Position numbers and translations under genes: made by a program
Notes under the pieces: generated by a model
What the model saw: only the letters and a program-made list of their open reading frames with translations
The model's database searches: none
What the model was told of the DNA's origin: nothing
In this document: positions 17,456-26,987 of the stretch, piece by piece
Position numbering within the stretch: the stretch's first letter is position 1
Layout of the letters: every line of letters begins with the position of its first letter
Assembly: GCF_947497695.1 (NCBI RefSeq)
Contig: NZ_CANMHM010000002.1
Coordinates: forward strand, 372,001-436,000
From: an uncultured Polaribacter sp.
GTDB taxonomy: Bacteria > Bacteroidota > Bacteroidia > Flavobacteriales > Flavobacteriaceae
Direction of reading: 5' to 3'
DNA: 64,000 bases

Positions 17456-19957
17456 ATGAAGGCGCTTTTAACCTTATTTTTACTATTATTTGCAACTATT
17501 GTAAATGCACAGCTAACCATAAAAGGAAAGGTTTTTGATGAAAAAAACGAACCACTACCTTTTGTAAATATAATTGTAAAAAAAACAACTTTAGGAACAA
17601 CTACTGATTTTGAGGGTAAATTTTCAATTACATTAAAAAAAAATAATGGTAAAATAGAATTTTCTTTATTAGGCTTTGGATCAAAAATAGAAAAAGTTAC
17701 AAAGAAAACAGGGTTCTTAAAAATAATTTTAAAAGAGGAAACCTCCCAACTAAATGAAGTTATTATTGTTAGCAGACCTAAAAAAAGGCTTCGTAAAAAA
17801 GAAAATCCTGCATACAGAATTTTAAAAGAGGTTTGGAAGCATAAAAAGAAAAACGGTTTAAACATTTTTGATAGCTACGAGTACAAAAAATCATTTTCAA
17901 CTGAAATAGGTTTAAATAACTTAGACTCTGTTTCTTTAAAAAGAGTCTTTAAAGAAAACTACAATTTTTACAAGAAAAAATTCCCCGTTAGTCAAGATGG
18001 AGTCAATTCTTATATCCCCATTTACTTAAAAGAAGTCATCACAAATGTATATGGAAACAACAAAACCAATACAGAAAGACAAGATATTGAAGCTGAAAAG
18101 ACAAGTGGTGTTCAACAAAACGGATTTGCTTTTCAAAAAATAACAGATGCTTTTAATGAAATAGATGTATATAAAAACAACATCACTATTTTTAGAAAGT
18201 CTTTTGTAAGCCCTATTTCAACTACAGGTTTTGAAACCTATGATTATGTTTTACAAGACAGTGTAATCGTAAATAATAAAAAAACATATTCTATCTACTT
18301 TTTTCCAAGAAGAGATGCAGATTTAGCTTTTGAGGGTAGTGTTTGGATTGCAGACAAAAACTTCTGTATTACTAAAGTTAAGATGAGAGTTCGAAAAGAT
18401 ATCAATCTTAATTTTGTAAGAAAATTATCCTTTGAAAAAGAATATTTAATTAAAAATGATAGCACATATCTACCAATAAAAGATATTTACAAGGCAGATT
18501 TAACTTTTTCTGGTAAAGGTGATGAAAACAAAGGTTTATCAATTACTAAAATAAATAACTTTTCTGATTACAAATTTAATCTTCCAAAAACGGATGATTT
18601 CTACACAACTAAAATTGTGAAATTTAGACCAGATCAATTTAAAAAAGATGATGATTATTGGAAATTTCAACGAAAAAACAAAGACATTAAAAAAACTTCT
18701 GCCTTAATTAAAAGTGTTCGTAACAATAAAAAAATAAAGAAACTTACTGGTGTTTTAAATACATTATCTTCTGGTTATATAAACGTTACACCAAGTTTTC
18801 AAATAGGGCAATATTGGAACACAATAACACGAAATAGTGTTGAAGGCATAAAGTTAAAAGCAGGCTTTAGAACTTTTAAAACTGTAGATGATCGATTTCG
18901 TTTAACTGGCTTTTTAGCTTATGGAACTAGAGATAAAAAGTACAAATTTGGCACAGAAGCAAAATACTTACTTTCTTACAAACCAAGAATAGGAGTTGCA
19001 GCAGCTTATCTTGATGATACAGAACAATTAGGAGCAAAACTACTAAACACAAATGGGTTAAATGCTAATATATTTGATGCCAATGCATTATTTGCTAGAG
19101 GAGATAATTTCTTTTTATCAGCAGTAAAAAAAACAGCCATAAAATTTAATATCGAATTAAAAAAGAATCTAAATGTGGGGCTTTCTGTTGCACACAATAA
19201 AATTAGAAGTGCTTCACCTAAAGATTTTACAATTAACTACTTAAATAAAGAGGGTAATATAAATACGAATGTTACCGATGTAAGTTCTGATCTTTATGTT
19301 ATTTATACTCCTGGAAGATTTGAATATGGTTATGGAATTGAGCAAAGAATGGGAAAAAATTTATTTCCTGCTTTTATTATCAATTATAGAAGAGGATATA
19401 AAGGTATCTTAAATGGGACTCATAATTATGATAAACTTCAAATTAATTACAACCACCCTATTTTATTAGGAAAATTAGGACTTTTAATAACTACTTTAGA
19501 CGGAGGTAAAACATTTGGAAATGTGCCAATTTCTTTACTAAATCCAATACCAGCCAACCAAACATTCTGGATTACAAATGGAACTTTTTCTCTAATTAAT
19601 TATTATGATTTTGTTTCAGATACTTATATTTCAGGACATTTTGAGCATCATTTTAATGGTTTGATTTTTAATAAAATTCCATTAATAAAAAAACTAAATT
19701 TAAGAGGCCTCATCAACTTTAAAACTGTCTATGGTACTATTTCTGATGCAAATAGAGCTATTAATAGATCAAACATAATATACGTTGCTCCTACTGATAA
19801 TCTTTACTATGAATATGGGTTTGGAGTAGAAAATATTGGTATTGGAAATATTCATCCACTTCGTGTAGATTTTATATGGCGATCAGTCCATCAAAATTTT
19901 AGTTATTTAACAACTCCAAAATTTGCAGTAAGAGTAGGTATTAAACTAGATTTGTAA
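17456..19957 (+). CDS. DUF5686 outer-membrane protein with carboxypeptidase-regulatory domain
   Basis: This 833-residue protein has a signal peptide (MKALLTLFLLLFATIVNAQ). A CarboxypepD_reg-like beta-sandwich follows at about residues 20-105 (LTIKGKVFDEKNEPLPFVNI ... GTTTDFEGKFSITLK), as in TonB receptor N-termini but without a plug domain. A long C-terminal region resembles DUF5686, expected to form an outer-membrane beta-barrel, ending in FAVRVGIKLDL. The function of DUF5686 proteins is not established. It lies 69 bp after pdhB but is functionally unrelated as far as can be seen. Confidence 0.88.
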   Translation: MKALLTLFLLLFATIVNAQLTIKGKVFDEKNEPLPFVNIIVKKTTLGTTTDFEGKFSITLKKNNGKIEFSLLGFGSKIEKVTKKTGFLKIILKEETSQLNEVIIVSRPKKRLRKKENPAYRILKEVWKHKKKNGLNIFDSYEYKKSFSTEIGLNNLDSVSLKRVFKENYNFYKKKFPVSQDGVNSYIPIYLKEVITNVYGNNKTNTERQDIEAEKTSGVQQNGFAFQKITDAFNEIDVYKNNITIFRKSFVSPISTTGFETYDYVLQDSVIVNNKKTYSIYFFPRRDADLAFEGSVWIADKNFCITKVKMRVRKDINLNFVRKLSFEKEYLIKNDSTYLPIKDIYKADLTFSGKGDENKGLSITKINNFSDYKFNLPKTDDFYTTKIVKFRPDQFKKDDDYWKFQRKNKDIKKTSALIKSVRNNKKIKKLTGVLNTLSSGYINVTPSFQIGQYWNTITRNSVEGIKLKAGFRTFKTVDDRFRLTGFLAYGTRDKKYKFGTEAKYLLSYKPRIGVAAAYLDDTEQLGAKLLNTNGLNANIFDANALFARGDNFFLSAVKKTAIKFNIELKKNLNVGLSVAHNKIRSASPKDFTINYLNKEGNINTNVTDVSSDLYVIYTPGRFEYGYGIEQRMGKNLFPAFIINYRRGYKGILNGTHNYDKLQINYNHPILLGKLGLLITTLDGGKTFGNVPISLLNPIPANQTFWITNGTFSLINYYDFVSDTYISGHFEHHFNGLIFNKIPLIKKLNLRGLINFKTVYGTISDANRAINRSNIIYVAPTDNLYYEYGFGVENIGIGNIHPLRVDFIWRSVHQNFSYLTTPKFAVRVGIKLDL

Positions 19958-20078
19958 ATAAATAGAAAAAATATGCTACTCTTTTGATTCGAAAAGCATT
20001 GCGTAAATTATAAGTAAAACCTAGAATAAAACTTAATTAATCACTATTTTTGTTTATAAATCAAACATAAAAGAGAAC

Positions 20079-20612
20079 ATGAGTAAAGAAATAAAAGATA
20101 CATTAACTTTTGACGTTTTAATAGAGATTCCTAAAGGAAGTAGAAACAAATATGAATACGATTTTACATTACATAAAATACGTTTTGATAGAATGTTATT
20201 TTCTTCTATGATGTACCCAGGAGATTATGGTTTTATACCAGAAACTTTAGCTTTAGATTCAGATCCTTTAGATGTTCTTGTTTTAGGACATCAACCTACT
20301 TACCCAATGGTTGTTATGGAAGTTAGACCTATTGGGGTTTTTTATATGACAGATGAAAAAGGACCTGATGAAAAAATAATTTGTGTACCTGTTTCTGATC
20401 CAATATGGAGTAATAAATCAGATATTGCAGATTTAAATCCTCATAGATTAAAAGAAATAGAACACTTTTTTCAAGTATATAAAGATTTAGAAAAGAAAAA
20501 AGTAGATACTGGAGGTTGGGGAAATGCAGCAGAAGCTATAAAAATCTATCACGAATGCGTAAAACGTTATGATGATAGTGAACATAAGAAAAAAAGAACA
20601 TTTACCATATAA
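20079..20612 (+). CDS. ppa: Inorganic pyrophosphatase, soluble (family I)
   Basis: Hydrolyses PPi to phosphate in the cytoplasm. It is 177 residues. The family I signature is present: IPKGSRNKYEYD, then MMYPGDYGFIPETLALDSDPLDVLVLG, where the DxDPxD acidic cluster binds the metal ions. EHFFQVYKDLEKKKVDTGGW closes the domain. It is followed by a terminator and then, in the same direction, the membrane pyrophosphatase. Confidence 0.97.
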   Translation: MSKEIKDTLTFDVLIEIPKGSRNKYEYDFTLHKIRFDRMLFSSMMYPGDYGFIPETLALDSDPLDVLVLGHQPTYPMVVMEVRPIGVFYMTDEKGPDEKIICVPVSDPIWSNKSDIADLNPHRLKEIEHFFQVYKDLEKKKVDTGGWGNAAEAIKIYHECVKRYDDSEHKKKRTFTI

Positions 20613-20630
20613 GTAAATAACCATAAATAG

Positions 20631-20662
20631 AAAAACGCCTTACTTTTAAGGTGTTTTTTTTT
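20631..20662 (+). terminator. Terminator after ppa
   Basis: AAAACGCCTTA pairs with TAAGGTGTTTT (one G-T wobble), followed by a T9 run. It lies 19 bp after the ppa stop. Confidence 0.85.
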
Positions 20663-20900
20663 GCCTATTAAGTATTGTTTTTACTTTTTAAATAAGTTAT
20701 AATTATAAAAATACTGTTTACAATATCAAAAGTTAATTGATAATTCAAAAAAAACTGACAAAAATCATAGTATAGAAAACATAAATTAAAGGTGCTTAAA
20801 ATACATTATCTTTAATTTAGGTATGCTTTTTTTATCAATTTAATTTTACTACATTTAGCATCGTTAAAAATTAATTAATTTAAAATCAACTAACTAAATT

Positions 20901-23267
20901 ATGGAATTAATCGTGAAATTTTTACCTCTTTTTGGGGTCTTAGCTTTAATTTTCGTTTTTCTAAAAAGCGGATGGGTATCTAAACAAGAAGTCGGTAATG
21001 AAAAAATGGCTCGTATTGCCAAGAATATTGCTGAAGGTGCAATGTCGTTTTTAAAAGCTGAATATAAAGTCTTAGCAATTTTTGTGGTTGCTGTAGCAAT
21101 CTTACTATATTTTAAAGGATCTGCAGAAGCAGGATCTAGTGGTATGGTAGCCATCTCTTTTATTATCGGTGCAATTTGTTCTGCTTTAGCAGGATTTATT
21201 GGAATGAAAGTTGCCACAAAAGCAAATGTTAGAACTACAGAAGCTGCGAGAACATCTTTAGGTAGAGCATTAGAAGTTGCTTTTGCTGGTGGAGCAGTAA
21301 TGGGACTAGGAGTAGTAGGTTTGGGTATTTTAGGACTTAGCACTTTATTTATGGTCTATCAAAATATATGGTCTGGTGCAGAAAACTTAACTCTAGTGTT
21401 AAACGTACTTTCTGGTTTTTCTTTAGGTGCTTCATCAATTGCATTATTTGCAAGAGTTGGTGGAGGTATTTATACAAAAGCAGCAGATGTTGGTGCAGAT
21501 TTAGTGGGTAAAGTAGAAGCTGGTATCCCAGAAGACCATCCTTTAAATCCTGCAACAATTGCAGATAATGTTGGTGATAATGTTGGTGATGTTGCTGGTA
21601 TGGGAGCAGATTTGTTTGAATCTTATGTTGGCTCTATTATTGGTACAATGGTACTTGGTGCATTCATTTTTACAGATGGTATTGTTGGTGGTTTAGGAGC
21701 AGTTTACTTGCCTTTAGTACTTGGTGCAGTTGGAATTTTAATGTCTATTTTAGGTACATTTTTTGTAAAAGTAAAAGATGGAGGAAACCCACAAACTGCA
21801 TTAAATATTGGTGAATTTGGTTCTGCTGGTTTAATGGTGGTTGCTTCTTATTTTATTATCAATGCTTTAATACCAGAATCTGTAGTAGGTTTACCTTTTG
21901 GTGCTATGGGAGTATTCTGGGCAACTATTGCTGGTTTAATTGCTGGTTTAGCAGTTGGTAAAGTAACTGAATATTATACTGCCACAGGTAAAAAACCTGT
22001 AATGTCTATTGTTGAACAATCTAAAACAGGAGCAGCTACAAATATTATTGCTGGTTTAGGTGTTGGTATGATGTCTACTGCTATTCCTATTCTTTTAATT
22101 GCAGCAGCAATTATAGTATCTCATCATTTTGCTGGCTTATATGGTATTGCAATTGCAGCTGTAGGTATGTTAGCAAATACAGGAATTCAATTAGCAGTTG
22201 ATGCTTATGGACCAATTTGTGATAACGCTGGAGGAATTGCTGAAATGGCAGAATTACCAAGTGAAGTTAGAGAGCGTACCGATAAATTAGATGCTGTTGG
22301 TAACACAACTGCAGCTGTTGGTAAAGGTTTTGCAATTGCTTCTGCTGCATTAACAGCATTGGCTTTATTTGCTGCTTTTATGAAAACAGCAGGTGTTACT
22401 GCAATTGATGTTTCTCAACCTAAAATTATGGCTGGTTTACTCATTGGTGGTATGTTACCATTTGTATTTTCTGCACTATCAATGAATGCTGTTGGAAGAG
22501 CAGCAATGGCTATGATTGAAGAAGTTCGTAGACAATTTAGAGATATTCCTCAGTTAAAAGCTGCGCTTGAAGTGATGAGAGCTGTAGATTCTGATATGAC
22601 AAAAGCAACTACAGCACAAAGAGCTATTTTTGATGCTGCTGATGGTGTTGCTGAATATGACAAATGTGTTGATATTTCTACTAAAGCATCTATTAAAGAA
22701 ATGGTTTTCCCAGGCTTATTAGCTATTGCTGTACCTGTTGCTGTTGGTTTTATTGGTGGTGCAGAAATGTTAGGTGGCGTTTTAGCAGGTGTTACTACTT
22801 GTGGAGTTTTAATGGCTATCTTTCAATCTAACGCTGGTGGAGCTTGGGATAACGCAAAGAAAACTATTGAAGAGCAAGGCAGAAAAGGAACTGAAGAACA
22901 CAAAGCTGCTGTTGTAGGTGATACTGTTGGAGATCCTTTTAAAGATACTTCTGGACCTTCTTTAAATATTCTTTTAAAATTAATGTCTGTTGTGGCTTTG
23001 GTAATTGCACCAAGTATTGCTATGAATAGTGCTGCTGTTTCTGATTACAATAACACTAAGAACGAAGTAAAAATTGAAATGGTAAAAACTACTGGAGAAT
23101 TAGCAATGTCTAAAATTATAACTCCAGAAATAATAAACGGTAAAGAAGTAGTCTATAAAGATATTATTGAGGGAACTCATGACAATGTTAAACTAGCTAT
23201 TAAAAATATTGAAAGTAAAAATAAGACAACTCATTTAGAGACTAACAAAGAACTTGAAGAAAAGTAA
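20901..23267 (+). CDS. hppA: Membrane-bound ion-pumping pyrophosphatase
   Basis: This 788-residue polytopic enzyme couples PPi hydrolysis to Na+ and/or H+ export. Catalytic loops are clear: [22 protein letters not shown], then [20 protein letters not shown] and [20 protein letters not shown], and near the C-terminus [20 protein letters not shown]. The segment [13 protein letters not shown] has the alanine and glycine typical of K+-dependent enzymes (K+-independent ones have lysine there). The annotated C-terminus runs about 75 hydrophilic residues beyond the last membrane helix (from [10 protein letters not shown]). It lies beside ppa, giving soluble and energy-conserving PPases together. Confidence 0.96.
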   Translation: MELIVKFLPLFGVLALIFVFLKSGWVSKQEVGNEKMARIAKNIAEGAMSFLKAEYKVLAIFVVAVAILLYFKGSAEAGSSGMVAISFIIGAICSALAGFIGMKVATKANVRTTEAARTSLGRALEVAFAGGAVMGLGVVGLGILGLSTLFMVYQNIWSGAENLTLVLNVLSGFSLGASSIALFARVGGGIYTKAADVGADLVGKVEAGIPEDHPLNPATIADNVGDNVGDVAGMGADLFESYVGSIIGTMVLGAFIFTDGIVGGLGAVYLPLVLGAVGILMSILGTFFVKVKDGGNPQTALNIGEFGSAGLMVVASYFIINALIPESVVGLPFGAMGVFWATIAGLIAGLAVGKVTEYYTATGKKPVMSIVEQSKTGAATNIIAGLGVGMMSTAIPILLIAAAIIVSHHFAGLYGIAIAAVGMLANTGIQLAVDAYGPICDNAGGIAEMAELPSEVRERTDKLDAVGNTTAAVGKGFAIASAALTALALFAAFMKTAGVTAIDVSQPKIMAGLLIGGMLPFVFSALSMNAVGRAAMAMIEEVRRQFRDIPQLKAALEVMRAVDSDMTKATTAQRAIFDAADGVAEYDKCVDISTKASIKEMVFPGLLAIAVPVAVGFIGGAEMLGGVLAGVTTCGVLMAIFQSNAGGAWDNAKKTIEEQGRKGTEEHKAAVVGDTVGDPFKDTSGPSLNILLKLMSVVALVIAPSIAMNSAAVSDYNNTKNEVKIEMVKTTGELAMSKIITPEIINGKEVVYKDIIEGTHDNVKLAIKNIESKNKTTHLETNKELEEK

Positions 23268-23289
23268 TAATCATTTTTTCAATGAAAAT

Positions 23290-23321
23290 AAAAAGCATCC
23301 AAAATTTTTGGGTGCTTTTTT
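23290..23321. terminator. Bidirectional terminator between hppA and the pxp operon
   Basis: AAAAAGCATCCAAAA pairs with TTTTTGGGTGCTTTTT (one G-T wobble), with a T run. It lies between convergent genes. Confidence 0.85.
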
Positions 23322-23325
23322 CATT

Positions 23326-24177
23326 TTACAAACTTTCTAAAACAAATTTAAAATCTGAGTTGGTTGTTTTTTGAGAAAGTTGGTTTATTGCATTCTCTGA
23401 AAGTTGTAAAATTCTAGGATAACCTCCTGTAACTTGGCAATCCCTCATTAAAACAATCAATTTACCTGAAGATGTCAATTGCACAGTTCCTGGCAAAACT
23501 GCCGATGTTAAAATGGATGGCAAATTATTTTCAATAGCTTCATTTAAACGATACCCCATTCTATTGTTGTCATTTGAAATGGTAAATAATTTTTCAAAAA
23601 GTTGTTGCTGATGATTTTTATTTAATAACTCAAACTCAGGACCTTTATAACATCTTATTTGGTTTGTTTCAAAATGAGATTTTAATACTTTAATATAAGT
23701 ATTAGTCGATTTTAAAGTAGCATCTATTTTATTTATTGATAAAAAACTATTCTTTTGAATCACAGAAGTATCCGTTATATTTTGATAAAAACTTCTACTT
23801 TTTAAAATTTTTTCTGACTGAAAACCATCCTTAACTGCTAAATAACATCTTACTCCAAAATGTATCTTCCCAAAAGTTAAAATATCATTTTTTAAAATTC
23901 TAATTCTTGAATTCATTAAAACTGGAAGATTATTTATTTTTGGAGAAAAATTACCCCCAGAAATACAGATAAAAGTATCTGCTAAAAATTGTAATTTAAC
24001 ACCTCCAAAAGTAATTTCTAAAACAGCTTCTTCTAAAGAATTATCAACAATACTATTTGCAATATTTGCTGAATATGAATCCATAACTCCAGAAATAGGG
24101 ATTCCTTTTGAAGCAAAACCAACTCTTCCATTATCTTGAATAGAAGCATAAAAACCTGCTTTTAAAACTTTAATCAT
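23326..24177 (-). CDS. pxpC: 5-oxoprolinase subunit C (biotin-dependent carboxyltransferase family)
   Basis: Third subunit of the PxpABC ATP-dependent 5-oxoprolinase, which opens pyroglutamate to glutamate. It is 283 residues. The KipA/AHS2 signature is visible at the N-terminus (QDNGRVGFASKGIPISGVMD), with EITFGGVKLQF and FICISGGNFSPKINN, then GPEFELL and the C-terminal SAVLPGTVQLTSSGKLIVLM ... DCQVTGGYPRI. It overlaps pxpB by 8 bp and is the last gene of the operon. Confidence 0.93.
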   Translation of the reverse strand: MIKVLKAGFYASIQDNGRVGFASKGIPISGVMDSYSANIANSIVDNSLEEAVLEITFGGVKLQFLADTFICISGGNFSPKINNLPVLMNSRIRILKNDILTFGKIHFGVRCYLAVKDGFQSEKILKSRSFYQNITDTSVIQKNSFLSINKIDATLKSTNTYIKVLKSHFETNQIRCYKGPEFELLNKNHQQQLFEKLFTISNDNNRMGYRLNEAIENNLPSILTSAVLPGTVQLTSSGKLIVLMRDCQVTGGYPRILQLSENAINQLSQKTTNSDFKFVLESL

Positions 24178-24907
24178 TTCGTAAAGTTTTAGAAATTGAA
24201 TAGTTCTTTTTTTCTATCTCTTGTTCTAATTGATAAAATTCACCTAAAGATACGGGTGTAAACTTTATTTTATCTCCAGATTTTGCAAAACAAGGATTTT
24301 CATTTCGTACATCAAAAAAATTAATAGGTGTTTTCCCAATAATATTCCAACCTCCAGCTGAATTTGATGGATATATACCTGTTTGCTTCCCTCCTATTGC
24401 AACTGATCCTTTTGATACTTGTAAACGCGGATTTGGTTTTCTATCGAAAAATAGTTGGGCTTCCAATCCTCCTAAATATAAAAACCCAGGCAAAAAGCCA
24501 ATAAAGTAGACTGTATAGGTTGTTTTAGAATGTAATTCAATAATTTCATCAATAGAAAGTTCAGATTTTTTAGCAATTTCTTGTAAATCAATTCCAAATT
24601 GAGGATGATAACAAACAGGAATTTCCCAAATGAAATTATCTTTTTTGATAGTAAAATTTACACTTAAATAAATTGATTTCAACTCTTTTACAGTTGCTTT
24701 AAAGTCAATAATTTCATCTTTAAATTTTATTGTTAAAGAATGGTAACCAACTATTAAATCAGTATAACTTTGCTTTTTTTGATTTTCAATTTTATATTTA
24801 AAACTTAAAATATCATTTAAAACAACTTCACTAATTACAGCATTCCATTCTATCAAAATAGCTTGCTTTCCAAAAGGTTTGTATGTAATTTCTTTACCCA
24901 ATTTCAA
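24170..24907 (-). CDS. pxpB: 5-oxoprolinase subunit B (KipI/AHS1 family)
   Basis: This 245-residue second subunit of 5-oxoprolinase shows the KipI/AHS1 signature FIGFLPGFLYLGGLEAQLFF followed by LQVSKGSVAIGGKQTGIYP and SAGGWNIIGKTP. The N-terminus (YKPFGKQAILIEWNAVIS) is the usual small alpha-beta domain. It overlaps pxpA by 14 bp and pxpC by 8 bp, so the three subunits are translationally coupled. Confidence 0.94.
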   Translation of the reverse strand: MKLGKEITYKPFGKQAILIEWNAVISEVVLNDILSFKYKIENQKKQSYTDLIVGYHSLTIKFKDEIIDFKATVKELKSIYLSVNFTIKKDNFIWEIPVCYHPQFGIDLQEIAKKSELSIDEIIELHSKTTYTVYFIGFLPGFLYLGGLEAQLFFDRKPNPRLQVSKGSVAIGGKQTGIYPSNSAGGWNIIGKTPINFFDVRNENPCFAKSGDKIKFTPVSLGEFYQLEQEIEKKNYSISKTLRND

Positions 24908-25625
24908 TTCCTTTTTTAGAAAGTTGTTTAGATAAAAACTTAAGAATTTTTAGAGTATTATCATGGTCTCCATGAATGCAAAAAGTATCTGCTTTAATTT
25001 TTTTATCAACCTTAAAAATAGTTTTTACTGTTTTATTAAAAACAATGCTACAAATATGATTTAAAACCTCTTCTGCATCAGCAATTATAGCATTTTCATT
25101 ACTTCTAGCAACCAATGTTACATCATTATTATAATTTCTATCTGCAAAAGCTTCATACTTTATATTGATATCATTTTGAACAGCAATTCTTTCAACAGCA
25201 GAAGCATAAGGCACATATAAAAAAACATCTTTTGTATATTTTTTAATAGATTTTATAAAATTAATAGCAGCATTTTCATCAACAGCTATTAAATTATACA
25301 ATGCTCCATGAGGTTTTATGTGATGTAGTTTTTGATTGAATTTAGACATTCTCTCTAAAAATAAATCTAACTGACTTTGAATACTTTTATGCAATTCTTC
25401 TTTAGTGACATCCATTATCTTTCTACCAAAATTTATTGGATCAGGAAAAGAAGGATGGGCTCCTATTAAAACATTATTTTTAATCGCTAATTGAATTGTT
25501 TTGTCTATCGATTTTTCATCCCCAAAATGACCACCACAAGCAATGTTACAAGAAGATATATATGGCAATAGCAAATGTTCATTTATCATTCCTTCTCCAA
25601 CATCACAATTAAGATCAATCTTCAT
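24894..25625 (-). CDS. pxpA: 5-oxoprolinase subunit A (LamB/YcsF family)
   Basis: This 243-residue catalytic-type subunit opens with the LamB/YcsF signature MKIDLNCDVGEGM and contains ISSCNIACGGHFGDEKSIDK, NVLIGAHPSFPDPINFGR, HHIKPHGALYNLIA, YEAFADRNYNNDV and FCIHGDHDNTLKIL. It acts with PxpB and PxpC in glutamate recovery from damaged peptides or glutathione. It lies 10 bp downstream of the DUF423 gene. Confidence 0.95.
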   Translation of the reverse strand: MKIDLNCDVGEGMINEHLLLPYISSCNIACGGHFGDEKSIDKTIQLAIKNNVLIGAHPSFPDPINFGRKIMDVTKEELHKSIQSQLDLFLERMSKFNQKLHHIKPHGALYNLIAVDENAAINFIKSIKKYTKDVFLYVPYASAVERIAVQNDINIKYEAFADRNYNNDVTLVARSNENAIIADAEEVLNHICSIVFNKTVKTIFKVDKKIKADTFCIHGDHDNTLKILKFLSKQLSKKGIEIG

Positions 25626-25635
25626 TTGTATAAAA

Positions 25636-26019
25636 TTATTTTTTCTCTTTATACTTTTTGATGAAGATCAACGTCATTAAAAACCAACCAATTATTAAAA
25701 TCAATCCTCCCAAAGGAGTTACAAACCAAATAGATTTAGCTGTAATTGTAGTTAAATGAATTGCATAAATAGAACCTGAAAAAAGTAAAATACCTAAAAA
25801 GAATAAATAAGAAATTTTGTTTTTTTGAGAGTTTGTAAATCCATCATATATATTGACAAATAACAATACAATTACGTGATACATTTGATAACGAACTCCT
25901 GTATTAAAGCTAGAGATTTCTGTAACTGACAAAACATCTTTTAAACCATGAGCACCAAAAGCACCTAAAACAATGGTTAATAAGCCTAAAAAACACGTAA
26001 TTGCTAAATTTTTTATCAT
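25636..26019 (-). CDS. DUF423 membrane protein
   Basis: This 127-residue protein has four predicted membrane helices, starting with LAITCFLGLLTIVLGAFGAHGLKDVL; the AFGAHGL motif is the DUF423 hallmark. Then come YQMYHVIVLLFVNIY, YLFFLGILLFSGSIYAI and TPLGGLILIIGWFLM. It heads the pxpABC operon at 10 bp spacing, which raises the possibility of a transport or accessory role for 5-oxoproline, but that is only positional inference. The family's function is unknown. Confidence 0.9.
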   Translation of the reverse strand: MIKNLAITCFLGLLTIVLGAFGAHGLKDVLSVTEISSFNTGVRYQMYHVIVLLFVNIYDGFTNSQKNKISYLFFLGILLFSGSIYAIHLTTITAKSIWFVTPLGGLILIIGWFLMTLIFIKKYKEKK

Positions 26020-26143
26020 TATAAGATGATTTAAAGCAAAAGTAGTTTATTCTTTTAAATTAGTGAAAATTTGTTATTACAAGGTAAGACAGAAATATTT
26101 ATAATAAACAGATTACTTCGTACCTAGCTATGACAAAAACAAT

Positions 26144-26866
26144 CTACATCTTCAAATAAAAATCTTTCGTTAAATTGATATAATCTTGCGTGTATTTATG
26201 TCGCTCAGTTTCTATAATTAAACTTTCCTCTTCAACTTTAGTTTCATCAAAAGAAAATTCTAATAAACTTCTTTTAACTTCTGTAGTTTCATTTCCTTGA
26301 ACTCTACAAAGTTTATTTAAAAACAAATTGTTAGCCTTTGCTAAATTGATAAAACTCTTTTCTTCTTTATGCGGAATAATTACAGAGAAAATTCCAGTTT
26401 TAGATAAAATTCTAGAAATACCATTTAGCAAATCTTCAAAAGAAAGTGCAGACGTAAAACGTGCTTTGTTTCTACTTTTATTTTCAGTTTCAAATTCATC
26501 ATTATAAAATGGCGGATTCGAAACTACTAAATCATAAGTTTCTTCCTCTTCTGCAATTTCATCAGCAAATTCATTAAAACTAGCATTATAACAATACAAT
26601 CTATCTGCCCAATCAGACTGTTCAAAATTTTCTACAGTTTGTTCATAGGCGTTTTCATCAACCTCAACAGCATCAATTGTCATTGCATCAGAACGTTGTG
26701 CCAGCATTAATGAAATTAAACCTGTGCCAGCACCAATATCTAAAATAGTATCAGGATAATTATCAATAGTACACCAAGCACCCAACAAAACACCATCTGT
26801 ACCAACTTTCATGGCAGTTTTATCTTGTTGGATATTAAATTCTTTGAATTGAAAAGGTTTATTCAT
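26144..26866 (-). CDS. trmN6: tRNA1(Val) adenine-37 N6-methyltransferase
   Basis: This 240-residue class I SAM-dependent methyltransferase has motif I in LDIGAGTGLISLMLAQRS, an acidic motif II in AVEVDENAYEQ, and the catalytic NPPF motif of adenine N6-methyltransferases in DLVVSNPPFYNDEFETENKS. The N-terminus MNKPFQFKEFNIQQDKTAMK is characteristic of the YfiC/TrmN6 family, which modifies A37 of tRNA1(Val). It is an isolated gene, divergent from the GH16 enzyme. Confidence 0.93.
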   Translation of the reverse strand: MNKPFQFKEFNIQQDKTAMKVGTDGVLLGAWCTIDNYPDTILDIGAGTGLISLMLAQRSDAMTIDAVEVDENAYEQTVENFEQSDWADRLYCYNASFNEFADEIAEEEETYDLVVSNPPFYNDEFETENKSRNKARFTSALSFEDLLNGISRILSKTGIFSVIIPHKEEKSFINLAKANNLFLNKLCRVQGNETTEVKRSLLEFSFDETKVEEESLIIETERHKYTQDYINLTKDFYLKM

Positions 26867-26987
26867 ACCTCAAAAGTACTTCAAAATTTTGTTAAATAAT
26901 TATTCTGTATGGTTTTTGTATAGGCAATGATTTTAGAGTTTTATACAATAAAAACTAAATTTGACCTACAACAATTAATAATCATAT

